Source: Lichenostomus cassidix (lineage: Eukaryota; Chordata; Aves; Passeriformes; Meliphagidae). Taken from it: DNA of 64,000 nt. The position numbers and the translations under genes are program-made. Positions 1 through 12,877 of this stretch are shown here, piece by piece. The stretch spans positions 71,445,965 through 71,509,964 of the forward strand of contig CM039211.1 of the NCBI GenBank assembly GCA_008360975.2. Reading direction: 5' to 3'. The first letter of the stretch is position 1, and the number at the start of each line of letters is the position of its first letter. The notes below the pieces were generated by a model. It made no database searches. It saw only the letters and a program-made list of their open reading frames with translations, and had not been told where the DNA came from.

Positions 1-277
1 TTTGTTTGGCTGCCAACTTGTTAGACTTGTAGACTGCCACTGTTCCTTTCCTACAAACTTCCTCAGATTTACCAGAGGACATATATGAGGTCTGTGCCTG
101 CTTTAGCTGAACTCAGGTAATGCTCAACTGCTGTGTAAAGTTTAGGATGTGGATTGTTCTGAGGATCATGGAGAGGAAACAATCAGAGCCACTGCCACAC
201 TTCTGTCCCTTCACTGGGTATTTACAAACCTATGTTATGGAATTATAGCAAAAAGGAAGCCCTGAATACCCCTTTAG
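1..277. other. Unique non-coding DNA
   Basis: AT-rich unique sequence before the first CR1 copy. I see no gene, repeat or RNA signature. Confidence 0.6.
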
Positions 278-700
278 TCATAGAATCATAGAATAATTTA
301 GGCTGGAAAATCCCTCCAAGACCTTCAAATCCAACCATTAACCTACCACTTCCAAGTCCATCTCTAAAACACTTCCCCAAGTGCCACAACCACACAGCTT
401 TTAAATCCCCCCAGGGATGGAGATTTCACCACTGCCCTGAGCAGCTGTGACAGGGCTGGACAACCCTTTCCAGGAACAAATTTTCACTAATATCCAATCT
501 AAACCTCCACTGGAGCAGCTTGAGACCATTTCCTCTCCTCCTGTCCCTGTTCCCTGGAGCACAGCCTGACCCCCCGGCTGTCCCCTCCTGTCAGCAGTTG
601 TGCAGAGCCACAAGGTCTCCCTGAGCCTCCTTTTCTACACGCTGAGCTCCTTTCCAAGCTCCTTCAGCTGCTACTGGTGCTCCAGACCCTTCCCAGCTCA
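278..700 (-). mobile_element. CR1 LINE fragment, 3' end (about 420 bp)
   Basis: The sense strand is minus. On the plus strand it opens with TCATAGAATCATAGAAT, the reverse complement of the tandem octamer that ends CR1 elements. It then runs through the conserved CR1 3' region (CCAACCATTAACC, CCAGGGATGGAGATTTCACCAC, TTTCACTAATATCCAATCTAAACC) back to a stretch encoding a remnant peptide like LWLCTTADRRGQ. The same remnant is seen in the copies at 7.6 and 42.2 kb, so the three belong to one subfamily. It is 5'-truncated like nearly all CR1 copies and is non-coding. The 5' limit near 700 is judged from loss of similarity to the other two copies. Confidence 0.9.
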
Positions 701-1130
701 TCCATGTCACACATTTTCTGCCCTCCATAACTACTAATCTATCATATTACATATTTCTTGATAATTTAATTCTTCCCACCAAACCATCAATCCCTCAGCC
801 GTGTCATTTTCATGGACCCCACAGCTGTTAAGCACTGCTTTGGTAGGGTCTTTTTATCTGATTACCAAGGGATCACAGATAGGATCATGGTCTCCCTCCT
901 GCCATGGATGAGATGGAATGAGTGAAAATCCATAAAGAATCTGGATCTCAGCATTTGTATAAGAACCAGAGAGATGAGAGTTTGACATGAATACATTATC
1001 TTATATGCTCACTTGCTTGCTTCCTGGATCTTTGCTTCCACCAGGATCTTCACCTTCTTTCTGAGACTCATTTTTCCTTTATTCCCTCCTTTCAGGAATA
1101 CTTCCTTTTTCCCTTTTGCCTTCTTTATTT
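701..1130. other. Unique non-coding DNA
   Basis: Nothing recognisable. It becomes pyrimidine-rich towards the TTTC microsatellite that follows. Confidence 0.6.
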
Positions 1131-1132
1131 TT

Positions 1133-1176
<44 letters not shown>

Positions 1177-1186
1177 TTTTTTTTTT
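1131..1186. repeat. (TTTC)n microsatellite with terminal poly-T
   Basis: About eleven near-perfect TTTC units are followed by a run of T to 1186. The array gives spurious long open frames on both strands, with Phe/Ser-rich or Lys/Glu-rich products, which should not be annotated as proteins. Confidence 0.95.
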
Positions 1187-1465
1187 AAACATATATTTCT
1201 GTTTTATTTTGGTTTTAGAATCACCTTTTCTTCCCAAACACTCAGTCACCAGTTTTCCATTCTGTGTGAAGAAGCTCATCACACGAATAGGCTCCAGACT
1301 GGTGGATTTGTCTCATGTCTCCTAATTTACTGGAGGATTCAAGAAGTGCCACTTCTGTTCTGCCTAGGTGTTACCAAAATCTACAAGCAGACTGTGGCAG
1401 GTGTAGCTAGAAAGTGGCTGTAAGTTCAAAAGCTAATTTTGGGTATTGCCCAGACATGCATGAAC

Positions 1466-1479
1466 GTGTGTGTGCGAGT

Positions 1480-1519
<40 letters not shown>
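1466..1519. repeat. Imperfect (TG)n followed by (AT)n microsatellite
   Basis: A short GTGTGTGTGCGAGTGTG stretch runs into about 19 AT dinucleotides ending at 1519. This is an alternating purine-pyrimidine tract, likely length-polymorphic. Confidence 0.95.
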
Positions 1520-1520
<1 letters not shown>

Positions 1521-2996
1521 TCAATTTTTATCACCTGTATTCACAGTGCAAGACCTAGTTTTTTTCATCTATCACAACTGCCAATAGAAAAATATCAGAA
1601 TTTCATATCACAGAGGAAAAAAAAGGACCCCCAAAGAACACTGGGAGTTTATTCCTTTGAGAAAGATTGAAATAAGACATATAAATTTAAAATAAAGTAG
1701 AATTTATAGATATTTGAGATTGTGAAGGTTCAGTTTTCCACTCTGGACCAAATAGTAAAGGCAGTATAAGGTATAAATGGAACATTACCAGAAACAAATG
1801 GACCAGTTTAAATCCCTTCAAAGAAAAGCAAACAAAAAAAGATACATGTTTTATTAGCTCATACAGATGGCTCATGGGCTTTGGTCCGAGCTATAGCATA
1901 ACATTGCAAACTAGACCCAGATCTGCAAAGGTGCTGTGCACCAGCAGCATCCGTGGGTGCTAATAAAACCATGTGCTAGTGCAGAGACAGGAGGATGTGC
2001 ATACTCACAGATTTGAAGACATATGCTCAAGTTCTTTTTGTTTTGTTCTGTTTTCCCCCAAAGAGCACAATTTTTCCCTCTCTTCTACTCAGCCATTTTT
2101 ACTGACATAAGTGGCTTATTGTCTTTTCTGATCTCTCCTTCCAGTTTCAGTGTCTTTCTTCTTGAGATGTCAGAGAAATGCAAAGGTTAAGTACCCTTCC
2201 TGAGCAGAGAGGCACTAGAAATACTTGAAAACTGTCAACAATTTCAATAAGAATCTTCTTTTCACAGTGAAGGACCGTGCATGTCAAAGCAAGCTGTTCA
2301 GCAGCTTGGATTCAGCCTACTTGATCCAGTCTGTTTACCTCTTAGGATCCTTTGCAGGGTGGGTGTTTTCTCTGCTCTCAACCCTGACCTGCACTTAAAA
2401 TGTTTCCAGGTAGTGCAGGTGCACAATTCACTCGGTTGATACACTGAAGATTACACCAAAATGCTCAGTGTTAGTGTGATTCTGTATGTATGATGAAGAT
2501 GCCCCATTATTCTGATTTCCACAACAGCAAAAATATCACCACCCCCACTAAGTGGGAGCCCAATCATTATGGAAACCACTGCACTCTCTAGAATAAAGGT
2601 GATAGACTTTTTCTTTTTTACTCTCATATTCCACCCAGAGGGTTTCAGACCCTGATCTGGCACAAGAGTATTCCTCAGATATGTGAATTACTGTGTTCCA
2701 TTTTGAGAACTCAGAGCATGAATATTTTCTTGGGTAATAATCCCCAAGAAAATACACACCAAATGATGTTCCATTATAACATTGTTTTGTGATCAGGTAT
2801 TATTTCTTCAATAAAAAGTAATTACTTACACAAGCAGCCTAACAAAGTAAATTAACTCTTCCATTTAACTCTTGTATTTTAAGTTGCTATAAAACTATCT
2901 TCCTTGAATTTTAATGATGCAATCCACCATGCCTTATTGTTGCTATATAAACATTTTAACTACCTTTTTTATTACGATCTTAAGATAAAATGATAA
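1520..2996. other. Unique non-coding DNA
   Basis: No gene or repeat is recognised. Short open frames occur on both strands but show no splice-flanked or family-like character. Confidence 0.6.
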
Positions 2997-3228
2997 AATC
3001 ATAGAATGATTTGGGTTGGAAGAGACTTTTGAAGGCCATCTACACCAAACTCCTGCCATGAACATGGACACCTTCAACTAGATCAATTTTCTCAGAGGCC
3101 CATACAACTCAGCCTTGAATGTTTCAAGGAATGGGTCATCCACGTCCTCTCCAAGCAACCTGTGCCAGCGCTGCACCACTCTCATCATAAAAAATTTCGT
3201 CTTATAACTAGTCTGATAACATCAGCCA
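2997..3228 (-). mobile_element. CR1 LINE fragment, 3' end (about 230 bp)
   Basis: On the plus strand it begins AAATCATAGAATGATTTGGGTTGGAAGAGAC, the reverse complement of the CR1 terminus. It continues through CTGCCATGAACATGGACACC, CAACTAGATCAATTTTCTCAGAGGCC and CACTCTCATCATAAAAAATTTCGTCTTATA. Only one copy of the terminal octamer is intact. Divergence from the usual CR1 pattern is moderate and the copy is truncated at its 5' end near 3228. Confidence 0.88.
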
Positions 3229-3649
3229 ATGAAATAGTATGAGTTATTAACTCATAATTAATATGGTGGTGGCAAGGAGGGAACCTTCCTTTCCAATGCT
3301 TTGCATCACTTTGTGAACAGAGTTTAGCTCCTGTTGTGCCCTGTACTTTCCCTGTTCCTTGGTCAAGTCAGTTGCATTTGCATTTATGTCCATATTAAGT
3401 GTCAGATTTAATGTCTAACATATCTGTCACATGCGACCTAGGAAATACATGCCATTACTGTCAGTGGAGATGACCTGAACTCAACTCATTTGCCTACTTT
3501 GTTCAGGACCAATTTTGATAATTTAAAATACCTGCCTAAGAGGTTTTCATGGATTTGGTAGATATAGCACAGTCCCAAGCAAACTAAGCTTTCCTGTAAT
3601 CATTCCATAAGAACAACACAGAAGCTGTGATCCTCCTCCATCCTCTTAT
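3229..3649. other. Unique non-coding DNA between two convergent CR1 fragments
   Basis: No recognisable features. It lies between a minus-sense CR1 and a plus-sense CR1. Confidence 0.6.
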
Positions 3650-3806
3650 CATTCCTCCCATCCCTGGAAATGTTCAAATCCAGGTTGGGCAGGACTTGGA
3701 GCAACCTAGTCTAGTGGAAGATGCCCCTGCCTATGGCAGGGGATTGGAACTAGATTGTCTTGGAGGGCACTCTTTGTTCCCAAACCATTTTAATATTCCA
3801 TGAATA
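3650..3806 (+). mobile_element. CR1 LINE fragment, 3' tail (about 155 bp)
   Basis: Plus-sense CR1 3' end. It has CCCTGGAAATGTTCAAATCCAGG, then CTATGGCAGGGGATTGGAACTAGAT, and ends at a decayed terminal octamer (TAATATTCCATGAA). The upstream part of the element is absent. Confidence 0.85.
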
Positions 3807-4169
3807 TGTTTTATCTGTGCTCTTAAAGTAAAATCTCTTTATTAATTGTGGGTACTTACATAGTTGCTATTAGCATAGTACAGTGCATGTTTCTCTTCAT
3901 CACAACACTAGGAGACAAGAAAATATTAGAAGGGAACACAGTGGATATCAAACTGCCTTTCAATTGCCTCTTGTCCTCCTCCTGCCCCCTGTCTGATTTA
4001 ATTTTCTGCAGACCAGGATTTATATCATAGAATGACGTCCCAGTGTTCAATGTACAGGGAGGAAGGAGAGTTAAAGACACTTTAGAAGGAGATTTAAGTC
4101 ACCCAGCAAGATGAGCAAAGAGTAGCAAAGAGTTTCCCAATGGTGCTTCTACACATTGAGCAGGTAACA

Positions 4170-4171
<2 letters not shown>
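3807..4171. other. Unique non-coding DNA
   Basis: No gene or repeat seen. Confidence 0.6.

Positions 4172-4216
<45 letters not shown>
4172..4216. repeat. (CT)n microsatellite, about 22 units
   Basis: A perfect CT dinucleotide run; the minus strand is polypurine GA. Confidence 0.97.
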
Positions 4217-4219
<3 letters not shown>

Positions 4220-7200
4220 GATGTTTTTCCTCTGTATTTGAAGGAGACACTTCTGCTCCCAGGGAAGATGTAGTTCAGAGTGTTCTTCTGCAGGGACGTG
4301 TTTCAGATCTGTCCTTCAAACATTTGAACAAGATACCTGTCTCCCCTTTCAAAGCAGGTAGGGTTGAAGGGAACAGAGCAGCTCATGAATTTGAGGCTCT
4401 CAAAGTGAGAAGGGGAATCCCAGACTCAGTCCCCACCTCTGCCCATATCCAGCCTGCTCTTGGAGATAGAGCTGCTAACTGTTGTGAGCTGAGATGTTTT
4501 CCAAGCATCTAAATAGAAATTCTTGGCCCAGAAGAAGCCCAAAAGTTAAGGCATTCTCCTTTGAGGGAAAAGAAAATTTTCTGGCATATGTTCCAAAAAG
4601 AAAAAGAAAGCATTTTACCTGTAACAGTCATGGAGTGAAGAAACACATTTAAGATGTTAGTGATACAAAGAGACTCAGACTTTTTCAATCCATCCAGCAC
4701 TTTAGAATGGAAAGCACACTTGCTTGGATTAAAGAATTGTCTACCTAGAAAACCTTTAGATTAATAATTGAGAGAGTTGCATCTGTCTCTAGCTCAGGAG
4801 CCTTGGTAAAGGAATTGGTGGTCATGCTCCTGCTTCAACATTGTTCTGAAGAACCACAAACTTAAAGCCAAGCCACACTGAGTCATAAATCACAAATTCA
4901 CAAAGTCAGGCCAGTGCTCTGACTGAGAAATTGCTAGAGTAGAGCACAAATAAGGTTCAATCCCCTGTGCAAGCAGTCTCAGTATAATTTCAGACTGCTT
5001 TACTTCCTAGCAATGTATTTTCTGAAGAGGAATGAGAGATGACTCAAGGCACACCCCTAGCGTCATACCAGAGCTACCTCAAACAGAATATTTAGAATAT
5101 TAAGAATATCCAGTCCCAGTGAGTACAGTGACTTTTTTTTTTTTTTTGTTGCAGTACATGGTACCCTTCCTTCTGCCTAGAAACAGAATTCCTTGCTTGT
5201 GTTATATGCTCTATACTGATAACAGATGGTGGTAATTTTTTCTGTAGCCTCAGTTGAATAGTCTCATTTTTTGGAGACGGAGTTTTGTAGTGTTATTTCT
5301 GCAAACCACAAAGTTGTGAAGTTTTGTTGGTTTTTTTCATTTTTTTCCCTTAAGCTGAAAGGAAGATGTAAATCTTCTTCCCAGGAAATTCTACACTATT
5401 TTAATGCAGAACTCAATAAACCTTTAATGACAGCTATAATGATTATTTTTTAACTTAAACCGTCATTTATTAACTGAATATATCTGGCCAGCTTAAATGA
5501 CATTCTTTAGATATTTTTACATGTGTTCTAGTCTCTTTTTTAATATGTATCCTAGGAGATAATGGTAGTCTATAAGATTTTCAAAAGTCAAATCATGTTC
5601 TACATCACATGGGATACATTTATGGTGGAAAGCATGACAGAAAATGAACCTTGTTAGAGCATCACGTTATGTAATTACAGTTTGAAAGATGTAGAGTATT
5701 ATCCCCCACAGATGATTAACCCACTTTTTAGGGGTGATGGGTGTTATTAATTGACCTGTTCAATGAACTCTAGAAGGTTTTTGGGAATGTACATATACCA
5801 CAAATTATGATTCTACACCGTTAATCATCCAAGTCTCCTTCATGACTCAGTAGAAACGGAAATCAAAAGGCAAAAGGCTAGAAGATGACTTTTTTTACAG
5901 ACCCACAGATAAACTACAATAAATAAAGTTTTTCAGGGCACAGTTCAAAACAAAGTGACCTCTCTCTGTGCCTCCTGTCAGATTTAACCATTTCTCCCTT
6001 CAACCTCTGTTCTCTTCCCTGGAGCTTCATCCTCACACATTGCTAGTGCTCTTCACCAACATCCTGCCTCTCCATTTCAGGTCTCCCTTTCCTTTCACTC
6101 TTTTAATCCTTCTTAGTATTAAGTTTTCCTTTCATTCCACCCACAGCATATATGGCATAGAGCTCTTTGGCCATTCTTGGTGTGCTAAGTGACATGGAGA
6201 AGGGGCAGAAGAGCAAAGACAGTTAATACGCAAGAAAGTGGTCAGGGGTCTTCCTCAGCTCCAGAAGCTTGGTATAGAGTGCCCTTGCACTGTCCTGTGC
6301 ACCCTTACCTTGTTAATATACATCTTTCCATCTGCACTTCCAGAAGCAAAGTGTAACCACTCAAATGTATAATGGATAAGGGAAAGACAGCAGACTGAAA
6401 CTAATTGAGCTTTCCTCTAACAGAAACGCAAGAAAAGGAGTTATTAATATTCTTCCTAGAGGCTTTGGATGTGCTCCACTACGTGATGAGAGATCTGCAC
6501 CTGTATCCTTTATGAATATTTAAGGATACCTTATTGTGGTGTCAGGACACAGACTTTTGTACTGCTTGTTCTGCTAATGGGATTTATCTTCATCAAGTAA
6601 TGTTCAGCATGAGTTCTTCTAAAAGACGCCTGTATGGTTAAACTATGGTAACTCAAATGATGAGTTAAAGACTTGACTGAACACTGAGTGTTTCTTATGA
6701 AATAATCATGACTCTGAGATGATGGATAGACTTGATTCCCTGAATTTCCAGCTGAGATTTTCAGCAGGAGCTTCATTAGACAGACATGGGTTGAGACTGT
6801 TGTAATCCAAATACAAATGAATTTGAAAACTATTCTAACTTAAAACTTTCAGATCTGAATAATTTAGATTGCCTGATTGCTCCCCAAACTAACATCTTCA
6901 TTCCTGTTTTGATGGCAGAGAGGAGTGGAAGAGTCATATTGTTGTACTGAGTTTAAATTTCGAGAAACTTTCCCATCTAATGAGGGAAAATCAAATTCAG
7001 ATGTTTTGAAGATGAACAAAACTCTGTAATTGTGCTTGGGGAAAATGAGTTAGTCTGAAGACTGATTCTTTTCTCCAAACATAGCACAGGGGACTCATTT
7101 GTGTAGACAGAATGTGAGAGAAGAGATGATTACTGAACCCTCTGAATTTTTACAATACACTGAAAATATGAAGAAGAGCCTAACACCATTTGCGTAGCTT

Positions 7201-7582
7201 TAGCTGATGTTCTGAACATAGGGGAACCCAAATCAAAGAACCTCTGAGGGCTGTCTCAAATATTTCTTAGAAAATTGATGGTGCTTAAGATAATGTTCTA
7301 CAGATCCTGAATTCTATTATCCTTGGCCACAAAGAGTTCAGAATTTAGAAGCCAACAGAGGGTGCAAAGCCTTGGCAGCTCCTCTCCCCTCCACACCCCA
7401 CTGAGACAAGTAATGATGAAGATTTACACATCCTCTAATTAACAGAGGCCAGCATTTCACCATTTAGACCCCAAAACAATTCTACTCCCTGTCTCCTCTG
7501 CATCTTCCTTACTTAAAAACATTTTAAATTTCTTATTCTTTGACTTACTCATAACAGCCGAGGAAAGCTCATTTAAAAATCT
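4217..7582. other. Unique non-coding DNA, 3.4 kb
   Basis: It contains a 15-base T run at 5133-5147 and otherwise no recognisable element. No open frame exceeds about 80 codons, and none looks like a known protein. Confidence 0.6.
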
Positions 7583-8016
7583 AGGGGATGAGGAAGGATT
7601 TAGGGAGTAAGTCTGATGAGGAGTGGCTGAGGGAGCTGGGAAAGGAGCTCAGGCTGGAGCAAAGGAGGCTCAGGGGGATCTTGTGGCTCTGCACAACTGC
7701 TGACAGGAGGGGACAGCCAGGGGGTCAGGCTGTGCTCCAGGGAACAGGGACAGGAGGAGAGGACACACTCTGAAGCTGTGCCAGGGGAGGTTCAAGTTGG
7801 TTATCAGGAGGAATATGTTGACAGAAATGGTTGCTAAGGATTGGAAGGGGCTGTCTAGGGAGGTGGTGGAGTCACCATCCCTGAAGGATCTCCAGAAACA
7901 GCTGGATGCAGCACTCAGTGCCGTGGTCTGGTTGACATGGTGGTGTTTGGTCAAAAGTTGGACTCAGTGGTCTCAGAGGTCTTTTCCAACCTTAAGGATT
8001 CTATGATTCCATTATT
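7583..8016 (+). mobile_element. CR1 LINE fragment, 3' end (about 430 bp)
   Basis: Plus-sense copy of the same CR1 subfamily as the copies at 278 and 42143. It has GAGGGAGCTGGGAAAGGAGC, GGAGCAAAGGAGGCTCAGGG, a remnant peptide like LWLCTTADRRGQP, GGTGGTGGAGTCACCATCCC, and GGTCTTTTCCAACCTTAAGG followed by ATTCTATGATTCC. The 3' end is well preserved and the 5' end is truncated. Confidence 0.93.
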
Positions 8017-10894
8017 AAAGCTGGAGGACAGACTTTCCAAAATTCTCAAGGCTCTTTGAAGTAATAAAGGGGTTTAAAAGGCATTCTGGGACCTCCTTGG
8101 ACAGTGTACTCCTCATCCTTGGCACACAGGGAAGAGCTCTGGCATGATGCAATCCCTGTTGGGTTTCAGCATTTTACACCGAAGTTGTGCAAACAAAAAA
8201 CCCAAGGAAGGAAACTTCCAAACTTTTCTTCAGCCCACTTCCAGAGACATTGCAGCTGCTGCTTCACTGCCTATGTTAAAAAACCACTCTTTAACCCTCC
8301 CTGAAGCTGTCCAGGGTCCCCCTCAACCCTAGGCCCAGGAGTGTAGAACTGCTGAAAGCATGGCCTACCTTCACATGATTTTAGTTGGAGTAATTGATAT
8401 ACAGTCAAGAAAAGATAAGCCAGTTCATAGGCATGCAAATCTTCTTTCAGAGCTTTCCAGAATCCTCTTCAGGTTCAGCGATTAGTCATGTTCATTTCTA
8501 GGCCATCTAGAAATTACTAAAACTCGAAATCCCAAAATGGAATCTTACTGAACTAGTCTTGTTTCAACTCAATATGTTCTCACAGCCCAGTATATTCCAA
8601 AGTCTTGCTTGTTTTAATATTGATAACATGGTCTATATTACAGTTGGTCTCAATGGTTTGAATCTAAACTAATTCTCATCAGACAGAAAAAAAAGTATGT
8701 TATAACTAATAGCTGAAATGATAAGTGTCCTGCAACAGGTCAACAAAATGGAAAAAAAGGCAATAAAACGTTGCTTATTCTGCTTCTCACAGACCATTAT
8801 GTTTATTACTAATTCAAGCTACTGTATTTAAAAAAAAATACTTTCAGGTAAAAAAAAGAAGCAGTTGGTAATTTTATATAAACACTGAAGTTCTTGTACA
8901 TTTTTTATGCATAAATAGCTGTAAAACATAGGTGTTACCACATAATTTAGAAAGAAAAGCAGAATCTACTATTACAGGAGACTTGCGTGGTGCATTTAAA
9001 TGATTAGTACCAAAACAGACTCCTCAGAGCAATTAAGCAGAAGAATATTTAAGAGCTGTCATTACATAAAATGTCAGTGAAATCCATATACTTGAATGAG
9101 TGGATCCCTTTGTAAAACCAGAATTAGAATCAACCCAATGTTGCATTACACCTGGGCTACTCAGATGTGCTGTGATCTTGCAGGTCACTGGAGATGTCTG
9201 TCACTTCTCCTGATGCTGCAGGAGAATACCTTGCCTTGAATTTTCCTTGGGTAGCAGGGTGCTACCTAAAATCTAAAATAAGATAAATATGCTTGTTACC
9301 AAAAGAAGTGGTAAATCAGAAGATGAAATGAATGAAAATCGGAAACATGAAAACCCCAAAACTCTATTAGCTATGATACAGATTATCAACAGCCTTTCTT
9401 AAAAGTAGAACATAATTAGGATTGGTAGTACAGACATCAGGGTAGTTTTGCTTCCAGGCTTCCAAGTGCCACATATTATTACATTTCTCTTTACTACTCT
9501 TTAAAGCTCAGGCTATAAATCTTAAGTAAACCACTGCACTCCTCTGACTCCAGTACTTGCTCTGCCGCAGGACATTGGGTTGTGTTGCAAATGTCATCTC
9601 ATATTGTTAAATTCCACTGAACACACAGAAAAACACAAACCAGGATAGTCCAGTAAATTGCTAGTCTGTGTCCACACACCTTGGGTGGAGTAGGGGGTCC
9701 CTCACATGCACCTCATTGTGTGAGGGTGATAACCTGTGAAAGAAAACAAGTAAAAGCAAAACCAGTTTAAAATATTGCTGTAGGAAGAGAAAGGGAGGGT
9801 GGGCTTTTCTGCCATCGCTATGAGATTTCCAGTCTGTACCTTTGCCGCTCTGAGAGCACTAAAGACACAAATATGCTCCCGCAAAACAAAACTTCAGGAC
9901 GTTCTGAAAAGCATCACCATGCTTCCTGCTGAAAACATTTTCTGAGTAAATGCAGCCATTTTTGCAAATTTGAGATGATTTCAATTACATTCCTATTGAG
10001 ATATATTTTATTGTGTTTTGATTGGACTTTGGTGACAAAATTTAAATTAAATATTTACATCTGACAGGAAGAAGTACTGCTAGGTTGGAATATATTGCAT
10101 GAACAAAATGTTCTTTAGTTTTGATTTTTGTTTTCCTCAGAATTTTGAAGGCTTCCCATAAGATAGTAATTTGGGTTATTGAAATTGTGAAGTGGAAAAA
10201 AGAGAGAGAATTTAAGAACCAACTATCTCAATACAAAATATAGTACAGCTAAGTTGTTTGATATCTAAATATGGACCATTACCACACTCTGAAAGGTATT
10301 GATCAGTGTTAGACACTAAACAAGGCTAAGATGGATTAAAGAAAACGTATCCTTCCCATTTTGAGGGACTATAATGTCTTTCCTAAGTGCTGTATGTCCT
10401 TGCACTGAACCTATATTTGTTCTCATTATAAACCAATGCTGTTGTCTCTATAACAGAATTCAAAATATTCAATATCAACACCTGGTTTATCACAGGAACT
10501 AATAGCCATGGCCATTTCTAATAGAATATCCTTATAAAATACTTTGCTTTTCAGGAAAGGGACACACTCAAATGCACACTCACATAGATGTTCCCCATAG
10601 TAAATTCACAGGGTTTTAAAATGAAAGAATGATTAAAAATTGAGGATTCAGATACCCAACCTGCAAATTACTTTCCCATCTAGCCTGTTCTCCATGTTTA
10701 ACGTACCCCTCTGAACAGCATTTCTTTAAGAGTGATGCATGAGGAGAATGGGAGGAAAACAGAATAAAGCAAGATTTTCTGTGCTGTGACAGCTGACTCT
10801 GTGGAGTATTTGCTTTTGTATGGGGATTTTGTGCATTCAGCTGCACCCAGCCCTATTGCTGGATCACCCTGTTCTGCATTCCCACATTCCAATC
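8017..10894. other. Unique non-coding DNA, 2.9 kb
   Basis: AT-rich and repeat-poor. The stretch at about 8810-9060 is especially AT-rich and free of mobile DNA. No gene is supported. Confidence 0.6.
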
Positions 10895-12291
10895 CATGAG
10901 TTTGTGGTGGACACTATTAATCTGTCTGAAAATTTTGCTAATTAACTGTCTTTTTGCCGGTGTGGATCTTCGGATGTTTTGTGCTGGAGAAAATTCCCCA
11001 CCCAGCAATTGTGCTTCAGTGTGTTGTGAGACACCGAGAAGGTGTGCAGCTACACACAGTTCTGATCCCAAAACTATGGAGCAATCAGTTTCTCTTACAG
11101 TGGGAATCCTCACCTCCCCCAGGGTGTGAAAAGCACATTGAAGGAAGGGCAGTTTCTGACCCCAAGTTCTGCTTCCACAGACCTGGCACCACCAAACTTA
11201 CTGCCAAATATCTCAATAAACCTGTTGTTACAAGTTATCTCTGAGTGCAACAGGAGTCTGTTCACATTGCTAATCAACCCTACAAGATAAGGGGCTTTGA
11301 TAGGAGCCATAAAAAGAGACTATAAGAACCTCCTTATGGAGACCTTATCATTTCCTAATTTTGATGTCCTTGGCTCTTGCTCTGCTCTCCCACTAATCAA
11401 TCATTAAAATGGAGGTGTGTGGAGGTCCCAGTAACCATTTGACCTGCTTTTATCAACTTTGCCCCTTCATGAAACTGCTCACTTCCCTGTGATTTGTGTG
11501 GATCAATACAGCAGAAAGGTCACAAAAGCACTAAACAGAGATGCCAATCAGAAAGATGTCAAAAGAAAAAGAAAGTTTGACAACATCAGGATCAATCAAG
11601 GGCTGCTCAGGAGAACTTGTCAGCTGTGATTAATGGCACATTGTGCTGTTGTTGTCATTGGAAAATTCTTTAGAAGTTTTGAGATCACTGCGTGGAGAAA
11701 TTGAGTTGAAGCTCTTTTGTCATATTGAAATTTAGGAGTTATGGGGTCCAGGGAGGGCCAGGCAAACCTTTTCTTAGCAAACAAAAGCTTGGTGGTGTCA
11801 TAGACGAGTAAAACTCCCCTAACTGTGTTTGGGTAATAATGGGATCCACTTCACACAGCTCTGAGGAAACTCTGCTCCCTACCTCCCTCATGCCAGGATT
11901 AACTGAGTGACCAAAAAGGAAACATTCACAAAGGAATACTGTGAAACATGGTTACTGTGAAATGGAGAGGTGGTACTTCACAAGCAGAAGTTGTATTTTT
12001 GCTCCCTTCCTTTGCTGGGTATTTCCAAAGCCCAAAACCCACAGCAGAATTTGGAGCTGTAGTAGGGCCCACTGCAAATTCCAATACCCTCAGAGGAACT
12101 CCTATAGCACAGGCAAGGGCTGTGGGAAGAGCTGGATGGCTGTAAGTTGGACTGTCCATAAATCATGCAGTGTGTCACAGGACTGGCAGTTTTACCCTTG
12201 GTACATCTCTCAAACTGGAAGGCAGCTCTGTTGTAAAAGCCAAGGAGGGATGTATTACCAAGGTTCCTTTGGAAGCAGAGAGACAGAAAGT
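10895..12291. other. Mostly unique DNA; weak LTR-like stretch at 10950-11330
   Basis: The part at 10950-11330 is less AT-rich. It contains CTCAATAAACCTGTTGTTAC and a downstream ATAAAAAG, which recalls an old LTR, but no paired ends or partner copy are visible. From 11331 to 12291 I see nothing recognisable apart from a chance open frame of about 140 codons starting at 11941. Confidence 0.4.
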
Positions 12292-12309
12292 GAGAGAGAG
12301 AGAGAGAGT
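12292..12309. repeat. Short (GA)n run
   Basis: About nine GA units inside a broader purine-rich stretch (12270-12320). Confidence 0.9.
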
Positions 12310-12776
12310 GAAAAGAGCTGTGTCACATTTTCAAAGATTTTCAATGCTTCTCTATTCTCCTAATTTTTTTCTGGCCCAGGGAAGGGAGTACCCAGATTTT
12401 GTGCATGGAGAGTCTATGCCATGGTTGTCAGCAGAGACAGGCTGAAACTATCCACTGGCACCATCCCAGCTAGCATGTCTTCCCACTACTTATTCGGCAG
12501 TCATGATTCATGTCCCTTTGCTACTGTAAGAAAAATGCCTGAAAAACTCAGACCCCATTTTCAAGCTACAGTAAATTATGGGTTTTAATTGAAAGAATTA
12601 ACAGCTGGGTTTTTGATATCAGTCTGGGCAAATTTTACTTCTGCAATGCTCTCTAATCTATGTGTGAGGGTAAAACAATGTTTTTTAAGTGGTGTTTGTA
12701 AGTAGACATTCCTACCCTTAGATCTTACAGCAATTTTCCTGGTACTGAGACATGCAAGTAGGTTGCATGGGGCCCA

Positions 12777-12877
12777 AGGCAACATTACCTAATGGAAGCT
12801 GTCCCTGACCATGGCAGAGGGGTTGGTACAAGATGGTCTTTAAGGTTTTTTCAAAGCAAAACCCTTATATGATTTCT
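12777..12877 (+). mobile_element. CR1 LINE fragment, degenerate 3' tail (about 100 bp)
   Basis: It matches the last part of CR1 in order: CTAATGGAAGCTGTCCCTG, CCATGGCAGAGGGGTTGG, AAGATGGTCTTTAAGG, then a decayed tail TTATATGATTTCT. Only the 3' terminus is present and it is clearly mutated. Confidence 0.78.

Noticed and set aside
1013..1423. 136-codon plus-strand frame, and its minus-strand Lys/Glu-rich counterpart
   Set aside because: Both are driven by the TTTC microsatellite; the rest of the translation has no family-like features.
7588..7773. Open frame with the LWLCTTADRRGQ peptide, also seen at 401-613 and 42233-42478
   Set aside because: The repeated similarity is explained by the CR1 subfamily copies, not by a gene family.
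11941..12363. 140-codon plus-strand open frame
   Set aside because: It ends through a GA repeat giving an RERERE stretch, overlaps frames on both strands, and has no recognisable domain.
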